Below are positions 1 through 10,106 of a stretch of DNA of 64,000 bases, piece after piece. The notes under the pieces are model-generated. The model saw nothing but the letters and a program-made list of their open reading frames with translations, did no database searches and was not told the DNA's origin. This stretch comes from Pseudomonas sp. AKS31. Its GTDB lineage: Bacteria > Pseudomonadota > Gammaproteobacteria > Pseudomonadales > Pseudomonadaceae. The number at the start of each line of letters is the position of its first letter. Within the stretch, counting starts at the first letter, position 1. The DNA is taken from assembly GCF_023634765.1 (NCBI RefSeq), contig NZ_JAMLFX010000001.1, positions 501,774 to 565,773 of the forward strand, read 5' to 3'. The translations under genes and the position numbers were made by a program.

Positions 1-47
1 AGCTTTTCGAACGGGTACGGCTGGAGCTGGTTCAGAGCGTTGTTCAT
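1..47 (-). CDS. dapC: N-succinyldiaminopimelate aminotransferase, N-terminal fragment
   Basis: Only the first 15 codons lie inside the window, read leftwards from an ATG at 47 (MNNALNQLQPYPFEKL). This N-terminus resembles that of Pseudomonas DapC, a PLP enzyme of lysine and diaminopimelate synthesis. It sits 43 bases after the glnD stop on the same strand, the usual glnD-dapC order in Pseudomonas, so co-transcription is likely. No catalytic residue is visible in such a short piece; the call rests on the N-terminal match and the neighbour. Confidence 0.7.
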   Translation of the reverse strand, partial: MNNALNQLQPYPFEK

Positions 48-90
48 TGGGGCAGGGTCTCTCGCAAAGCCATTTGAATCCGGGGCGCCA

Positions 91-2793
91 TCAAATACTG
101 AGGCGCGACAGTTTGATATCGGGTTCCTGATTGACGCTCAGTTGCTCAACGATCGCATCCTGCAAACGGCTGCACAGCAACGGGTCGGACAACGGTTGGT
201 TGTGGGCGTCGGTGATGAAGAACACGTCTTCGACCCGCTCGCCGAGGGTCGCAATCTTGGCGTTCTGCAGCGACAGGTCGAACTCAAGGAAAATCCCGCC
301 GATCCGCGCCAGCAGTCCCGGGCGATCCGGGGCGGTCAATTCCAGAACCGTCACCGGACGCTGCGCATCGTTGTGAATCGTCACCTGCGGCGCAAAGGCG
401 AAATGCTTGAGCTGACGCGGCACGCGGCGCTGGATGATCGTCGGGTAATCGTCCGGGTTGCGCAGGGCTTCGGTCAGGCCTTCGCGGATCTGTTTGACCC
501 GTGCCGGGTTGTCGCCGATCGATTCGCCTTCGTTGTCGAGCACGATGTAGGTGTCGAGGGTGAACTGGCTGCTCGAGGTGATGACCCGGGCGTCGTGAAT
601 GTTCAGGTTGAGCTGGTCCATCGCGGCCACGGTCACGGCGAAGAAATCATGCTGGTCCGGTGCATAGATGAAGATCTGCGTGCCGCCCTCGAACTCGCGC
701 TGGGTGGTTTCCTTGATCAGCACGAGCGGCCCGCCATCGACCGGTTGCTGCAGGATCGCATCACTGTGCCAGGCCACGTCGCCGGCGGTGTGGCGCAGGA
801 AATAGTCATCGCCCAACTGCGCCCACAACTGCTCGACATCGTCCGGGTCGGTGCCACCACGCACCAGAATATCCAGCGCGGCGCTTTGGGTCTGGCGGAT
901 CTGCTCTTCGCGGTCCACCGGGTTTTCCAGGCCACGGCGCAAGGCGCGCTTGGTCTCGGTGTAGAGCTGGCGCAACAGGCTGGCGCGCCACGAATTCCAC
1001 AGCGTCGGGTTGGTCGCGTTGATGTCGGCCACCGTCAGCACGTAGAGGTAGTCGAGGCGGGTTTCGTCGCCGACGGCCAAGGCAAAGTCGTGGATCACTT
1101 GCGGATCGGACAAGTCCTTGCGCTGGGCGGTGGTCGACATCACCAGATGGTTCTGCACCAGCCAGACGATCAGGCGACTGTCCCACACTGGCAGTTGATG
1201 ACGCTGGCAGAACGCCTCTGCATCGACCGCGCCGATTTCCGAGTGATCGCCATGCCGGCCTTTACCAATGTCGTGATACAGGCCCGCCATGTAGATCAGT
1301 TCGGGCTTGGGCAGTTTGGCCATGAGCTTGGCCGCCAGCGGAAATTTCTCCGAGACCTGGGTGTACTGCAATTTGCGCAGGTGCTTGATCAGGTTCAGCG
1401 TGTGCGCATCGACCGTATAAATGTGGAACAGGTCGTGCTGCATTTGCCCGACGATAAAGCCGAACTCCGGCAGATAGCGCCCGAGAATGCCGTATCGGTT
1501 CATCCGGCGCAGGTTACGGTGGATGCCGATCTTGCACTTGAACAGCTCGATGAACAGGCTGGTATTGCGAATATCGTTGCGGAAGTTGTCGTCGATCAGG
1601 TGACGGTTTTCCCGCAGCAATCGAATGGTGTCGGCGCGCACGCCTTTGATTTCCGGCTGCTGGGCCATCAGCACGAATATTTCGAGCATGGCGAACGGCG
1701 TGCGGCGAAACACGTTGTCGTTGCGCGCCTCGATATAGCCGTCGTGGAGCTGGAAGCGCGAGTTGATCGGCTGCGGCGGCGCTTCGTCTTCCGGGGCGAG
1801 GATGACTTCCTCGAAATGCTGAATGATCAGGTCGCTGAGCTGGGCGATGCTCATTACCACGCGGAAATACTGTTGCATGAAGTTTTCGACGGCCTGTTTG
1901 GCGTCGTCGCCTTCAAAACCGAGCAGGCCGGCGATGGTGCGCTGATGATCGAACAACAAGCGGTCTTCCGAGCGACCGGCGAGCATGTGCAGCGCATATC
2001 GCACTTTCCAGAGGAATTCCTGGGAAGAGGCGAGCAGGGCGTTTTCGCTCTCAACCAGAAAACCTTCGCCGGCGAGGGCGCGCAGGTTCAGGGTGCCGTA
2101 CTGACGCCGGGCCACCCACAGAATCGTCTGGATATCCCGCAAGCCGCCGGGCGAGCCTTTGACGTTGGGTTCCAGGTTGTATTCGGTGTCGTTGTACTTG
2201 TGGTGACGGGCCTTCTGCTCGGCACGCTTGGCCAGGAAAAACTCCTTGGCCGGCCACATGTGTGCGGTGCTGGTGACGTCGAGCATGCGCTGGCGCAGAC
2301 GCTCGGGGCCGCAAATGGTGCGGCTTTCCATCAGGTTGGTGACAACCGTGAGGTCAGCGCGAGCCTCTTCGGCACATTCGTCGACCGAGCGCACGCTCTG
2401 ACCGACTTCCAGGCCAATGTCCCACAGCAGTGTCAGAAAACGCTCGATGGAGTCGCGGAAAACTTCGTGATCGGCGCTGTCCAGCAGGATCAGCAGATCG
2501 ATGTCGGAATACGGGTGCAGCTCACCGCGACCGTAGCCGCCGACTGCGACCAGCGCGATGTCGGCGTCCTCGCTCCAGTTGAACTGCTCCCAGGCCTTTT
2601 GCAGGATGTTGTCGACGAACCAGGCACGGTCTTCGATCAGGCGGCGAATGTCGCGACCCTGGCGAAAACGCGTGTCGAGCACCTCGCGAGCCTGGCGGAT
2701 CGCCTTCTTGAACGCCGCGATAGGACTCGCTTTCAGGGCCAGTTCAGCCTGGAACTGGCCGCGGTCGAAGAGTTCGGGATCCACCTGCGGCAT
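91..2793 (-). CDS. glnD: bifunctional uridylyltransferase/uridylyl-removing enzyme GlnD
   Basis: 900 aa, full length for the family. GlnD is the cytosolic nitrogen sensor that adds or removes UMP on PII proteins according to glutamine. The nucleotidyltransferase motif [17 protein letters not shown] is at about residues 85-101. The HD uridylyl-removing domain shows [15 protein letters not shown] near residue 510. Two C-terminal ACT domains follow; the last begins around [18 protein letters not shown]. The start at 2793 ([14 protein letters not shown]) sits 41 bases after the map stop, so map-glnD-dapC probably form one minus-strand unit. All key motifs are intact. Confidence 0.97.
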   Translation of the reverse strand: MPQVDPELFDRGQFQAELALKASPIAAFKKAIRQAREVLDTRFRQGRDIRRLIEDRAWFVDNILQKAWEQFNWSEDADIALVAVGGYGRGELHPYSDIDLLILLDSADHEVFRDSIERFLTLLWDIGLEVGQSVRSVDECAEEARADLTVVTNLMESRTICGPERLRQRMLDVTSTAHMWPAKEFFLAKRAEQKARHHKYNDTEYNLEPNVKGSPGGLRDIQTILWVARRQYGTLNLRALAGEGFLVESENALLASSQEFLWKVRYALHMLAGRSEDRLLFDHQRTIAGLLGFEGDDAKQAVENFMQQYFRVVMSIAQLSDLIIQHFEEVILAPEDEAPPQPINSRFQLHDGYIEARNDNVFRRTPFAMLEIFVLMAQQPEIKGVRADTIRLLRENRHLIDDNFRNDIRNTSLFIELFKCKIGIHRNLRRMNRYGILGRYLPEFGFIVGQMQHDLFHIYTVDAHTLNLIKHLRKLQYTQVSEKFPLAAKLMAKLPKPELIYMAGLYHDIGKGRHGDHSEIGAVDAEAFCQRHQLPVWDSRLIVWLVQNHLVMSTTAQRKDLSDPQVIHDFALAVGDETRLDYLYVLTVADINATNPTLWNSWRASLLRQLYTETKRALRRGLENPVDREEQIRQTQSAALDILVRGGTDPDDVEQLWAQLGDDYFLRHTAGDVAWHSDAILQQPVDGGPLVLIKETTQREFEGGTQIFIYAPDQHDFFAVTVAAMDQLNLNIHDARVITSSSQFTLDTYIVLDNEGESIGDNPARVKQIREGLTEALRNPDDYPTIIQRRVPRQLKHFAFAPQVTIHNDAQRPVTVLELTAPDRPGLLARIGGIFLEFDLSLQNAKIATLGERVEDVFFITDAHNQPLSDPLLCSRLQDAIVEQLSVNQEPDIKLSRLSI

Positions 2794-2834
2794 CGATTGG
2801 CTTTCCTTCTATAAGGCTGGGAACGTTGTGTGGA

Positions 2835-3617
2835 TCAGGCCGAGACGCGCGGGATGGTGTCATCGGCGCGCAGGGTAAAGATCTCGTAACCGGTGTCAGT
2901 GACCAGCAGGGTGTGTTCCCACTGGGCCGAGAGCTTGCGGTCCTTGGTGATTGCGGTCCAGCCGTCGCCCAGTACTTTGGTGTCGGCCTTGCCCTGATTG
3001 ATCATCGGCTCGATGGTGAAAGTCATGCCGGCCTTCAGTTCCATGCCGGTGCCGGCGCGACCGTAGTGCAGAATTTGCGGTTCTTCGTGGAAGACCTTGC
3101 CGATGCCGTGGCCGCAGAATTCGCGAACCACCGAGAAACCATTCTTCTCGGCGTGCTTCTGAATCACTTCGCCGATGTCGCCGAGGCGGCAGCCGGGTTT
3201 GACGATCTCGATCGCCTTGTACATGCATTCCTGGGTGATCTGCGACAGACGCTCGGCCCAGACCGGCACTTCGCCGACGTGGAACATACGGCTGGTATCG
3301 CCGTGGTAGCCGTCCTTGATCACGGTCACGTCGATGTTCAGGGTATCGCCGTTTTTCAGCGGCTTGTCGTTCGGGATGCCGTGGCAGACCACGTGGTTGA
3401 TCGAGGTGCAGATCGACTTCGGGTAGCCCTTGTAGTTGAGTGGGGCAGGGATGGCTTGCTGCACGTTGACGATGTAGTCGTGGCAGATCTGGTTCAGTTG
3501 ATCGGTGGTGACGCCCGGTTTGACATGTTCGGCAATCATTTCCAGCACATCGGCGGCCAGTTTGCCGGCGACGCGCATGCCAGCGATGTCCTCGGGGGTT
3601 TTGAGGGTGACGGTCAT
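2835..3617 (-). CDS. map: methionine aminopeptidase type I
   Basis: 260 aa, typical of type Ia enzymes that remove the initiator methionine from nascent proteins. The metal-binding pattern is visible: NIDVTVIKDGYHGDTSRMF gives the two Asp ligands, FCGHGIGKVFHEEP the His ligand, and the Glu ligands lie in TFTIEPMI and QWEHTLLV. The start is MTVTLKTPEDIAGMRVAG at 3617; longer upstream readings in this frame enter the divergent promoter region and have no family support. It is divergent from rpsB, the common proteobacterial arrangement. Confidence 0.97.
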   Translation of the reverse strand: MTVTLKTPEDIAGMRVAGKLAADVLEMIAEHVKPGVTTDQLNQICHDYIVNVQQAIPAPLNYKGYPKSICTSINHVVCHGIPNDKPLKNGDTLNIDVTVIKDGYHGDTSRMFHVGEVPVWAERLSQITQECMYKAIEIVKPGCRLGDIGEVIQKHAEKNGFSVVREFCGHGIGKVFHEEPQILHYGRAGTGMELKAGMTFTIEPMINQGKADTKVLGDGWTAITKDRKLSAQWEHTLLVTDTGYEIFTLRADDTIPRVSA

Positions 3618-3990
3618 ACAGGCTCTCTCTGCGCTCGGCGGCGCTTGCTGATACGAATAGGGTGGCAGGTGTTCGATTGGCCACCCTGAAAAACGCGATT
3701 CTAACAGACGCACGGCGCAATTCAGCGCCCGCGTGCATCGCTTCTCTCTATACAATGGTGCGCTCGGGGCCGATTCCAAGGGGGCTGCGCCCATGTCCTT
3801 GGTGCGAATACAGATTCCGGGTTCCGTTTCTGCGCACCCTGTGGTATAAAATGCGCCGCTTTCCGGGGATGCTCCGAAAAGCTTAAATCCACACACGTGT
3901 CGACACGATGACCTGGGTGCTTTTGGCTTTATGCCACTGGTTGGTCATTGGGATACGTGGAGGCCAAACCCGACTTATCAAGGAACTATC
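3618..3990. promoter_or_regulatory. divergent map/rpsB control region
   Basis: This 373-bp non-coding stretch separates map from rpsB. A sigma70-like -10 (TATAAA) lies at 3845-3850, with a weak -35 (TTCCGT) at 3822-3827 and a 17-bp spacer, suitable for rpsB and leaving a leader of about 130 nt. An 8-bp inverted repeat (AGGGTGGC/GCCACCCT) spans 3659-3687, within the likely map leader. Leaders of rpsB are autoregulated by S2 in other gamma-proteobacteria; I could not verify the structure here. Confidence 0.5.
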
Positions 3991-4728
3991 ATGTCCCAAG
4001 TCAATATGCGCGATATGCTGAAGGCCGGTGTGCACTTCGGTCACCAAACCCGTTACTGGAATCCGAAAATGGGTAAGTACATTTTCGGCGCGCGTAACAA
4101 GATTCACATTATCAACCTTGAAAAAACCCTGCCAATGTTCAACGAAGCTCTGACTTTCGTAGAGCGTCTGGCCCAGGGCAAAAACAAGATTCTGTTCGTC
4201 GGCACCAAGCGTTCCGCTGGCAAGATCGTTGCTGAAGAAGCAGCACGTTGCGGTTCGCCGTACGTCGATCACCGCTGGTTGGGCGGCATGCTGACCAACT
4301 TCAAAACCATTCGTGCTTCCATCAAGCGTCTGCGTGACCTTGAAGTTCAAGCCGAAGACGGTACTTTCGCCAAGCTGACCAAGAAAGAAGCGCTGATGCG
4401 CTCCCGTGACCTGGAAAAGCTGGATCGTTCGCTGGGCGGCATCAAGGACATGGGCGGTCTGCCAGACGCACTGTTCGTGATCGACGTTGACCACGAGCGC
4501 ATCGCGATCACCGAAGCCAACAAGCTGGGCATCCCGGTAATCGGCGTTGTCGACACCAACAGCAGCCCGGAAGGCGTTGACTACATCATCCCAGGCAACG
4601 ATGACGCAATCCGCGCTATCCAGCTGTACATGGGTTCGATGGCTGACGCAGTAATCCGCGGTCGCAACAATGTTGCTGGCGGCACTGTAGAATTCGCAGC
4701 TGAAGAAACTCAGGCTGCAGCTGAGTAA
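3991..4728 (+). CDS. rpsB: 30S ribosomal protein S2
   Basis: 245 aa, normal length. It begins [20 protein letters not shown], the S2 signature, and contains [16 protein letters not shown] and [14 protein letters not shown]2 joins the small subunit late and interacts with S1. The AAGGA ribosome site at 3980-3984 supports ATG 3991. It precedes tsf, as in most bacteria, with a strong terminator between them that would lower tsf transcription relative to rpsB. Confidence 0.98.
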   Translation: MSQVNMRDMLKAGVHFGHQTRYWNPKMGKYIFGARNKIHIINLEKTLPMFNEALTFVERLAQGKNKILFVGTKRSAGKIVAEEAARCGSPYVDHRWLGGMLTNFKTIRASIKRLRDLEVQAEDGTFAKLTKKEALMRSRDLEKLDRSLGGIKDMGGLPDALFVIDVDHERIAITEANKLGIPVIGVVDTNSSPEGVDYIIPGNDDAIRAIQLYMGSMADAVIRGRNNVAGGTVEFAAEETQAAAE

Positions 4729-4754
4729 TTAGCGCCCTGGCGTTAACTCAGTAA

Positions 4755-4783
4755 GCAAAAAGGGGGCTTGGCCCCCTTTTTGC
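4755..4783 (+). terminator. intrinsic terminator between rpsB and tsf
   Basis: A perfect 13-bp inverted repeat (GCAAAAAGGGGGC / GCCCCCTTTTTGC) has a 3-nt loop and a T5 run in the 3' arm. It is symmetrical enough to work in both directions. Its position after the rpsB stop suggests partial termination before tsf. Confidence 0.85.
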
Positions 4784-4918
4784 CACCTCGAAAACCATTT
4801 GTCGGCAGCGCAGCTACAGCATCTGTAACGTGCAGCGGCTACAAGCTGGTTCGGGAAGAATTGAACGCCCGTTCGATCGGGTGGAATGGTTGAAAACCTA
4901 TCCAAGAGGAATTTGAAA

Positions 4919-5782
4919 ATGGCAGCAATTACTGCAGCGTTGGTCAAAGAACTGCGCGAGCGTACCGGCGAAGGCATGATGGACTGCAAGAAAGCCCTGG
5001 AAAAGGCTGGCGGCGACATCGAAAAAGCCATTGATGACATGCGTGCTTCGGGCGCGATCAAGGCTGCCAAGAAAGCGGGCAACGTTGCCGCTGAAGGCGC
5101 AATCGCCATCAAATCGAACGACAAGGCAGCCGTGCTGCTGGAAGTCAACTCGCAGACCGACTTCCTGGCCCTGCAAGATGACTTCAAGAACTTCGTTGCT
5201 GCCAGCGTAGAAAAAGCCTTCGACGAGAACCTGACCGATGCAGCTCCGCTGATCGCCGCTCAGGAATCGGCTCGTGAAGCTCTGGTTGCTAAAGTTGGTG
5301 AAAACGTCAACATCCGTCGTCTGGTCCGCGTAGAGGGTGACGTTGTCGGCACCTACCTGCACGGTAACAAGATCGGTGTTGCTGTTGTCCTGAAAGGCGG
5401 TGACGTCGAGCTGGCCAAAGACATCGCGATGCACGTAGCTGCAAGCAACCCTGAGTTCCTGCTGCCTTCGCAAGTTTCGGATGAAGCGATCGAGCGTGAA
5501 AAAGCTGTGTTCCTGCAGCTGAACGAAGAGAAGATCAAAGGCAAGCCAGAAAACATTGTTGAGAACATGGTCAAGGGCCGTATCAGCAAGTTCCTGGCAG
5601 AAGCAAGCCTGGTTGAGCAGGCGTTCGTCAAGAACCCTGAAGTCAAGGTTGGCGAGCTGGCCAAGAAAGCCGGCGCAGAAATCGTTTCCTTCACTTACTT
5701 CAAAGTAGGCGAAGGCATCGAGAAGCCGGTCGACAACTTCGCTGAAGAAGTTGCTGCCCAGCTGGCTGCCGCCAAGCAATAA
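4919..5782 (+). CDS. tsf: elongation factor Ts
   Basis: 287 aa, family length. EF-Ts is the guanine-nucleotide exchange factor for EF-Tu. The N-terminal domain carries LVKELRERTGEGMMDCKKAL, and the core contains the TDFL exchange motif (VNSQTDFLALQDDF) near residues 78-91. An AAGAGGA ribosome site precedes ATG 4919; the longer in-frame reading from 4886 is not supported by the family N-terminus. Confidence 0.98.
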   Translation: MAAITAALVKELRERTGEGMMDCKKALEKAGGDIEKAIDDMRASGAIKAAKKAGNVAAEGAIAIKSNDKAAVLLEVNSQTDFLALQDDFKNFVAASVEKAFDENLTDAAPLIAAQESAREALVAKVGENVNIRRLVRVEGDVVGTYLHGNKIGVAVVLKGGDVELAKDIAMHVAASNPEFLLPSQVSDEAIEREKAVFLQLNEEKIKGKPENIVENMVKGRISKFLAEASLVEQAFVKNPEVKVGELAKKAGAEIVSFTYFKVGEGIEKPVDNFAEEVAAQLAAAKQ

Positions 5783-5805
5783 GACGGTTTTTCAACTGTC
5801 GCCCG

Positions 5806-5840
5806 AAAGAGGCTGCCCGCTTACGCGCGCAGCCTCTTTT
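5806..5840 (+). terminator. intrinsic terminator after tsf
   Basis: An 11-bp stem (AAAGAGGCTGC / GCAGCCTCTTT) with a 12-nt loop and a T4 tail follows the tsf stop by 24 nt and closes the rpsB-tsf unit before pyrH. Confidence 0.8.
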
Positions 5841-5991
5841 CAGATGGGGTTGCCAATTTTTATTGGTTTCCACTTGGAACTGACTTACAAAGCCATGTTC
5901 CGATGGCGCTGAAGCAGCGCCAAGCTAGAGTGAACGCCAGCTGTAAACAGCTCGCAAAGAATTTTTAAATACGCCGCAGGAGAGATTCGCA

Positions 5992-6735
5992 ATGGCTCAG
6001 CAGGGCAGTGGTTATCAGGCTCGCTATAAACGCATTCTACTCAAGCTTAGCGGCGAGGCCCTGATGGGCTCGGAAGAGTTCGGGATCGATCCAAAAGTGC
6101 TGGATCGGATGGCGCTGGAAGTCGGCCAGCTGGTCGGCATCGGCGTACAGGTCGGTCTGGTGATCGGCGGTGGCAACCTGTTCCGCGGCGAAGCCTTGAG
6201 CAAAGCCGGTATGGATCGGGTGACAGGTGACCACATGGGCATGCTGGCCACTGTGATGAACGCCCTGGCCATGCGCGACGCGCTGGAACGTGCCAATATC
6301 TCGGCCATCGTGATGTCGGCCATCTCCATGGTTGGCGTGACCGATCACTATGATCGCCGCAAAGCCATGCGTCACCTGAACTCCAAGGACGTGGTGATTT
6401 TCGCCGCCGGTACCGGTAATCCGTTCTTCACCACGGATTCGGCAGCCTGCCTGCGTGCAATCGAAATCGATGCCGACGTCGTGCTCAAAGCGACCAAGGT
6501 CGATGGCGTCTACACCGCTGACCCGTTCAAAGACCCGCATGCCGAGAAGTTCGATCATCTGACTTATGATGAAGTGCTGGATCGCAAGCTGGGCGTGATG
6601 GATCTGACCGCTATTTGCCTGTGCCGCGACCACAAGATGCCGCTGCGCGTATTCAACATGAACAAGCCCGGTGCCCTGCTGAACATTGTGCACGGCGGCG
6701 CTGAAGGGACTTTGATCGAGGAAGGCCAACAATGA
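5992..6735 (+). CDS. pyrH: UMP kinase
   Basis: 247 aa, hexameric amino-acid-kinase-fold enzyme that phosphorylates UMP to UDP in pyrimidine nucleotide synthesis. Visible motifs are [13 protein letters not shown] at the N-terminus, [11 protein letters not shown] in the glycine-rich loop and a [12 protein letters not shown] segment. An AGGAGA ribosome site precedes ATG 5992. The end overlaps frr by 4 bases (ATGA), indicating translational coupling. Confidence 0.97.
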   Translation: MAQQGSGYQARYKRILLKLSGEALMGSEEFGIDPKVLDRMALEVGQLVGIGVQVGLVIGGGNLFRGEALSKAGMDRVTGDHMGMLATVMNALAMRDALERANISAIVMSAISMVGVTDHYDRRKAMRHLNSKDVVIFAAGTGNPFFTTDSAACLRAIEIDADVVLKATKVDGVYTADPFKDPHAEKFDHLTYDEVLDRKLGVMDLTAICLCRDHKMPLRVFNMNKPGALLNIVHGGAEGTLIEEGQQ

Positions 6736-7289
6736 TCAACGAAATCAAGAAAGACGCCCAAGCGCGTATGCAGAAATCCCTGGAGTCTCTGAACCACGCG
6801 TTCGGCCAGATTCGTACCGGTAAGGCTCACCCGAGCATTCTCGGCAGTGTCATGGTGCCTTACTACGGCACTGACACCCCGCTGAGCAGTGTGGCCAACG
6901 TCACCGTAAAAGACTCGCGCACCCTGCAGGTCGTGGCGTTCGAGCGCAACATGCTCGCTGCCGTCGACAAGGCGATCCAGAGCGCCGGTCTGAACCTCAA
7001 CCCGACCAACCTGGGCGAGTTGCTGTTGATTCCTATGCCTGCCCTCACCGAGGAAACGCGTAAAGGCTTCACCAAGCAGGCCCGCAGCGCAGCTGAAGAT
7101 GCGCGTGTTGCCGTGCGCAATATTCGTCGCGATGCCTTGGGCGAGCTGAAAAAACTGGTCAAGGACAAGGAAATCAGCGAAGACGAAGAGCGTCGTGCCA
7201 TCGCTGATATCGATAAGTTGACCAAAGAATCCGAGGCCCAGATCACCAAGGCAACGGACGAGAAAGAAAAAGACCTGATGGCCGTATAA
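6732..7289 (+). CDS. frr: ribosome recycling factor
   Basis: 185 aa, the usual RRF length. With EF-G it splits post-termination ribosomes. It begins [20 protein letters not shown], has the conserved [11 protein letters not shown] segment and a charged three-helix-bundle C-terminal half ([19 protein letters not shown]). Its ATG overlaps the pyrH stop and it is followed 14 bases later by uppS. Confidence 0.98.
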   Translation: MINEIKKDAQARMQKSLESLNHAFGQIRTGKAHPSILGSVMVPYYGTDTPLSSVANVTVKDSRTLQVVAFERNMLAAVDKAIQSAGLNLNPTNLGELLLIPMPALTEETRKGFTKQARSAAEDARVAVRNIRRDALGELKKLVKDKEISEDEERRAIADIDKLTKESEAQITKATDEKEKDLMAV

Positions 7290-7303
7290 GGGTCGAGCTT
7301 TAA

Positions 7304-8059
7304 ATGGACAAGACCAAGCAGACTGCGCCGTCCGCGGTGCCGCGCCATGTCGCGATCATCATGGATGGCAACAATCGCTGGGCGAAAAAACGCTTTATGC
7401 CGGGTGTCGCCGGGCATAAAGCGGGCGTGGATGCTGTGCGGGCCGTCATCGAGGTGTGCGCCGAGGCCAAGGTCGAGGTGCTCACCCTGTTCGCGTTTTC
7501 CAGTGAAAACTGGCAACGCCCGGCCGAAGAAGTCAGTGCCTTGATGGATCTTTTCTTCAAGGCATTGCGTCGTGAGGCCAAGCGCCTCAACGAGAACAAC
7601 ATCAGCCTGCGCATCATTGGCGATCGTTCGCGCTTCCATCCGGAACTTCAGGCAGCAATGCGTGAAGCCGAAGCGATGACGGCGGGTGCCAACCGTTTCA
7701 TCCTGCAAATCGCCGCCAATTACGGCGGTCAGTGGGATATTGCACAGGCTGCCCAGCGTCTGGCACGTGAAGTCCAGGCCGGGCACCTGCGTCCGGAAGA
7801 CATTACCCCGGATCTGCTGCAAACCTGTCTGGCGACCGGCGATCTGCCATTGCCGGACCTGTGCATCCGTACCGGTGGCGAACACCGCATCAGCAACTTC
7901 CTGCTGTGGCAACTGGCTTACGCCGAGTTGTACTTCTCCGACCTGTTCTGGCCGGACTTCAAACACGATGCCATGCGCAATGCGCTGGCCGATTTCGCTT
8001 CGCGCCAGCGTCGCTTCGGTAAAACGAGCGAACAGGTCGAAGCTGGAGCCCGGGTTTAA
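7304..8059 (+). CDS. uppS: undecaprenyl diphosphate synthase
   Basis: 251 aa cis-prenyltransferase making the C55 carrier lipid for peptidoglycan and O-antigen. The catalytic loop VAIIMDGNNRWAKKR is at about residues 15-29, FAFSSENWQRP at about 65-75, and the C-terminal RTGGEHRISNFLLWQ signature is present. The stop shares a base with the cdsA ATG (TAATG), so the two are translationally coupled. The order frr-uppS-cdsA-dxr is conserved in proteobacteria. Confidence 0.98.
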   Translation: MDKTKQTAPSAVPRHVAIIMDGNNRWAKKRFMPGVAGHKAGVDAVRAVIEVCAEAKVEVLTLFAFSSENWQRPAEEVSALMDLFFKALRREAKRLNENNISLRIIGDRSRFHPELQAAMREAEAMTAGANRFILQIAANYGGQWDIAQAAQRLAREVQAGHLRPEDITPDLLQTCLATGDLPLPDLCIRTGGEHRISNFLLWQLAYAELYFSDLFWPDFKHDAMRNALADFASRQRRFGKTSEQVEAGARV

Positions 8060-8865
8060 TGCTTAAACAACGAATCATCACTGCGCTGATCCTGCTGCCG
8101 ATCGCCTTGTGCGGCTTTTTCTTGCTCCAGGGTTCGGGTTTTGCCCTGTTCATCGGCATGGTCGTGAGTTTGGGCGCCTGGGAATGGGCGCGTCTGGCAG
8201 GCTTTACCGCTCAATCGTTCCGCGTTGGCTACGCCGCAGTCGTCGCATTGATGTTGTTCGTCATGTATGTGCTGCCCGGCCTGGCGCCGTGGGTGCTGGG
8301 GGCTTCGGTGCTCTGGTGGGCGGTGGCGACCTATCTGGTGCTGACGTATCCGCGCTCCAGCGAGCGTTGGTCCACGGCCGCCACCAAACTGGTCATTGGC
8401 CTGCTGATTCTGTTGCCTGCCTGGCAAGGCCTGGTGCAGATCAAGCAATACCCGCTGGGTAACTGGCTGATCATGGCGGTGATGGTGTTGGTCTGGGGTG
8501 CCGATATCGGTGCTTACTTCTCCGGGCGCAAATTTGGCAAGCGCAAGCTGGCCCCGCAAGTCAGCCCGGGAAAAAGCTGGGAAGGCGTCTACGGTGGTCT
8601 GGCACTGAGTCTGCTGATCACCGCGATTGTCGGCCTGGTGCGTGACTGGACCGTCGCCGAGCTGCTTAAAGGCTTGATTGGCGCCGCGCTGATCGTGTTC
8701 ATTTCTGTTGTTGGCGACCTGACCGAAAGCATGTTCAAGCGTCAGTCCGGCATCAAGGACAGCAGTAATCTGCTGCCGGGTCATGGTGGTGTGCTTGACC
8801 GTATCGACAGTCTGACCGCAGCCATTCCAGTGTTCGCCGTACTGCTTTGGATGGCTGCACCGTGA
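8059..8865 (+). CDS. cdsA: phosphatidate cytidylyltransferase
   Basis: 268 aa inner-membrane enzyme making CDP-diacylglycerol, the branch point of phospholipid synthesis. Several hydrophobic segments cover the N-terminal two thirds (for example [14 protein letters not shown]). The family signature, which carries the catalytic Asp, lies near the C-terminus ([20 protein letters not shown], continuing to GVLDRIDSL). Start and end overlap uppS and dxr. Confidence 0.96.
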   Translation: MLKQRIITALILLPIALCGFFLLQGSGFALFIGMVVSLGAWEWARLAGFTAQSFRVGYAAVVALMLFVMYVLPGLAPWVLGASVLWWAVATYLVLTYPRSSERWSTAATKLVIGLLILLPAWQGLVQIKQYPLGNWLIMAVMVLVWGADIGAYFSGRKFGKRKLAPQVSPGKSWEGVYGGLALSLLITAIVGLVRDWTVAELLKGLIGAALIVFISVVGDLTESMFKRQSGIKDSSNLLPGHGGVLDRIDSLTAAIPVFAVLLWMAAP

Positions 8866-10052
8866 GTCGGCCACAACAGATTACCGTTCTGGGTGCGACG
8901 GGCTCGATCGGCCTGAGCACGCTGGATGTCATTGCTCGTCATCCTGAGCGTTATCAGGTCTTCGCGTTGAGTGGTTTCACGCGTCTGAGCGAGCTTTTCA
9001 CCTTGTGCGTGCGCCACGTGCCGCAATTTGCTGTGGTGCCTGAGGCGGCTGCCGCGCGTGGCTTGCAGGATGATTTGCGTGCCGCCGGTTTGCCGACTCG
9101 CGTGCTGGTGGGGGAGGAGGGCCTGTGTCAGGTTGCTGCTGCTCCGGAAGTCGATGCGGTGATGGCGGCAATCGTTGGTGCGGCAGGTCTGCGTCCGACC
9201 CTGGCCGCTGTCGAAGCGGGCAAGAAAATTCTTCTGGCCAATAAAGAGGCGCTGGTGATGTCCGGCGCCTTGTTCATGCAGGCGGTGCGCAAGAGTGGTT
9301 CGGTGTTACTGCCGATCGACAGCGAACACAACGCGATTTTTCAGTGCATGCCACAGGATTTTGCCCGTGGATTGAACTCCGTCGGCGTCCGTCGGATTTT
9401 GCTCACAGCCTCTGGCGGCCCGTTCCGACAGACGCCCATGAGTGAATTGGCGCATGTTTCACCTGATCAGGCATGTGCGCACCCGAACTGGTCCATGGGG
9501 CGCAAGATTTCGGTCGATTCGGCCAGCATGATGAATAAAGGGCTCGAGCTGATCGAGGCTTGTTGGTTGTTCGATGCAAAGCCTTTCCAGGTCGAGGTGG
9601 TGATTCATCCGCAGAGCGTGATTCACTCGCTGGTCGATTATGTCGACGGTTCGGTGCTGGCGCAGTTGGGCAATCCCGATATGCGTACACCGATTGCCAA
9701 TGCCCTGGCCTGGCCGGAGCGTATTGATTCCGGTGTAGCACCGCTGGATCTGTTCGCCATCGCGCGTCTGGACTTCGAGGCGCCGGATGAACAGCGCTTC
9801 CCTTGCCTGCGTCTGGCGCGGCAAGCTGCCGAGGCGGGCGACAGTGCTCCGGCAATGCTCAATGCGGCCAATGAAGTCGCGGTGGCAGCGTTTCTCGATG
9901 GACGGGTCCGTTATCTGGAAATCGCGAGTATCATCGAGGAAGTCTTGAACCTCGAACCGGTTGTTGCGATGGCCGATCTCGAAGCCGTGTTTACGGCAGA
10001 CGCCAAGGCACGAATCCTGGCCGAGCAATGGTTGAAGCGTCACGATCGATAA
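8862..10052 (+). CDS. dxr: 1-deoxy-D-xylulose 5-phosphate reductoisomerase
   Basis: 396 aa, first committed enzyme of the MEP isoprenoid pathway; ispD and ispF of the same pathway are also in this window. The N-terminal NADPH-binding motif [18 protein letters not shown], the [11 protein letters not shown] motif and the metal/substrate loops ([32 protein letters not shown]) are visible. I chose GTG 8862 ([11 protein letters not shown]), which overlaps the cdsA stop; the ATG five codons upstream lies further inside cdsA. Confidence 0.96.
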   Translation: MSRPQQITVLGATGSIGLSTLDVIARHPERYQVFALSGFTRLSELFTLCVRHVPQFAVVPEAAAARGLQDDLRAAGLPTRVLVGEEGLCQVAAAPEVDAVMAAIVGAAGLRPTLAAVEAGKKILLANKEALVMSGALFMQAVRKSGSVLLPIDSEHNAIFQCMPQDFARGLNSVGVRRILLTASGGPFRQTPMSELAHVSPDQACAHPNWSMGRKISVDSASMMNKGLELIEACWLFDAKPFQVEVVIHPQSVIHSLVDYVDGSVLAQLGNPDMRTPIANALAWPERIDSGVAPLDLFAIARLDFEAPDEQRFPCLRLARQAAEAGDSAPAMLNAANEVAVAAFLDGRVRYLEIASIIEEVLNLEPVVAMADLEAVFTADAKARILAEQWLKRHDR

Positions 10053-10106
10053 AATTTGCAACACAATGGCTACACGCGGTACTGAACAGGATTGCGGAGA
10101 AAGTAG

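Noticed and set aside
40..2814. 924-codon open frame on the plus strand across glnD, and similar long antisense frames over bamA (11549-14311), dnaE (18898-21993) and mutS (40025-42307)
   Set aside because: They are mirror images of GC-rich real genes with intact family motifs on the opposite strand; no ribosome site or recognisable domain.
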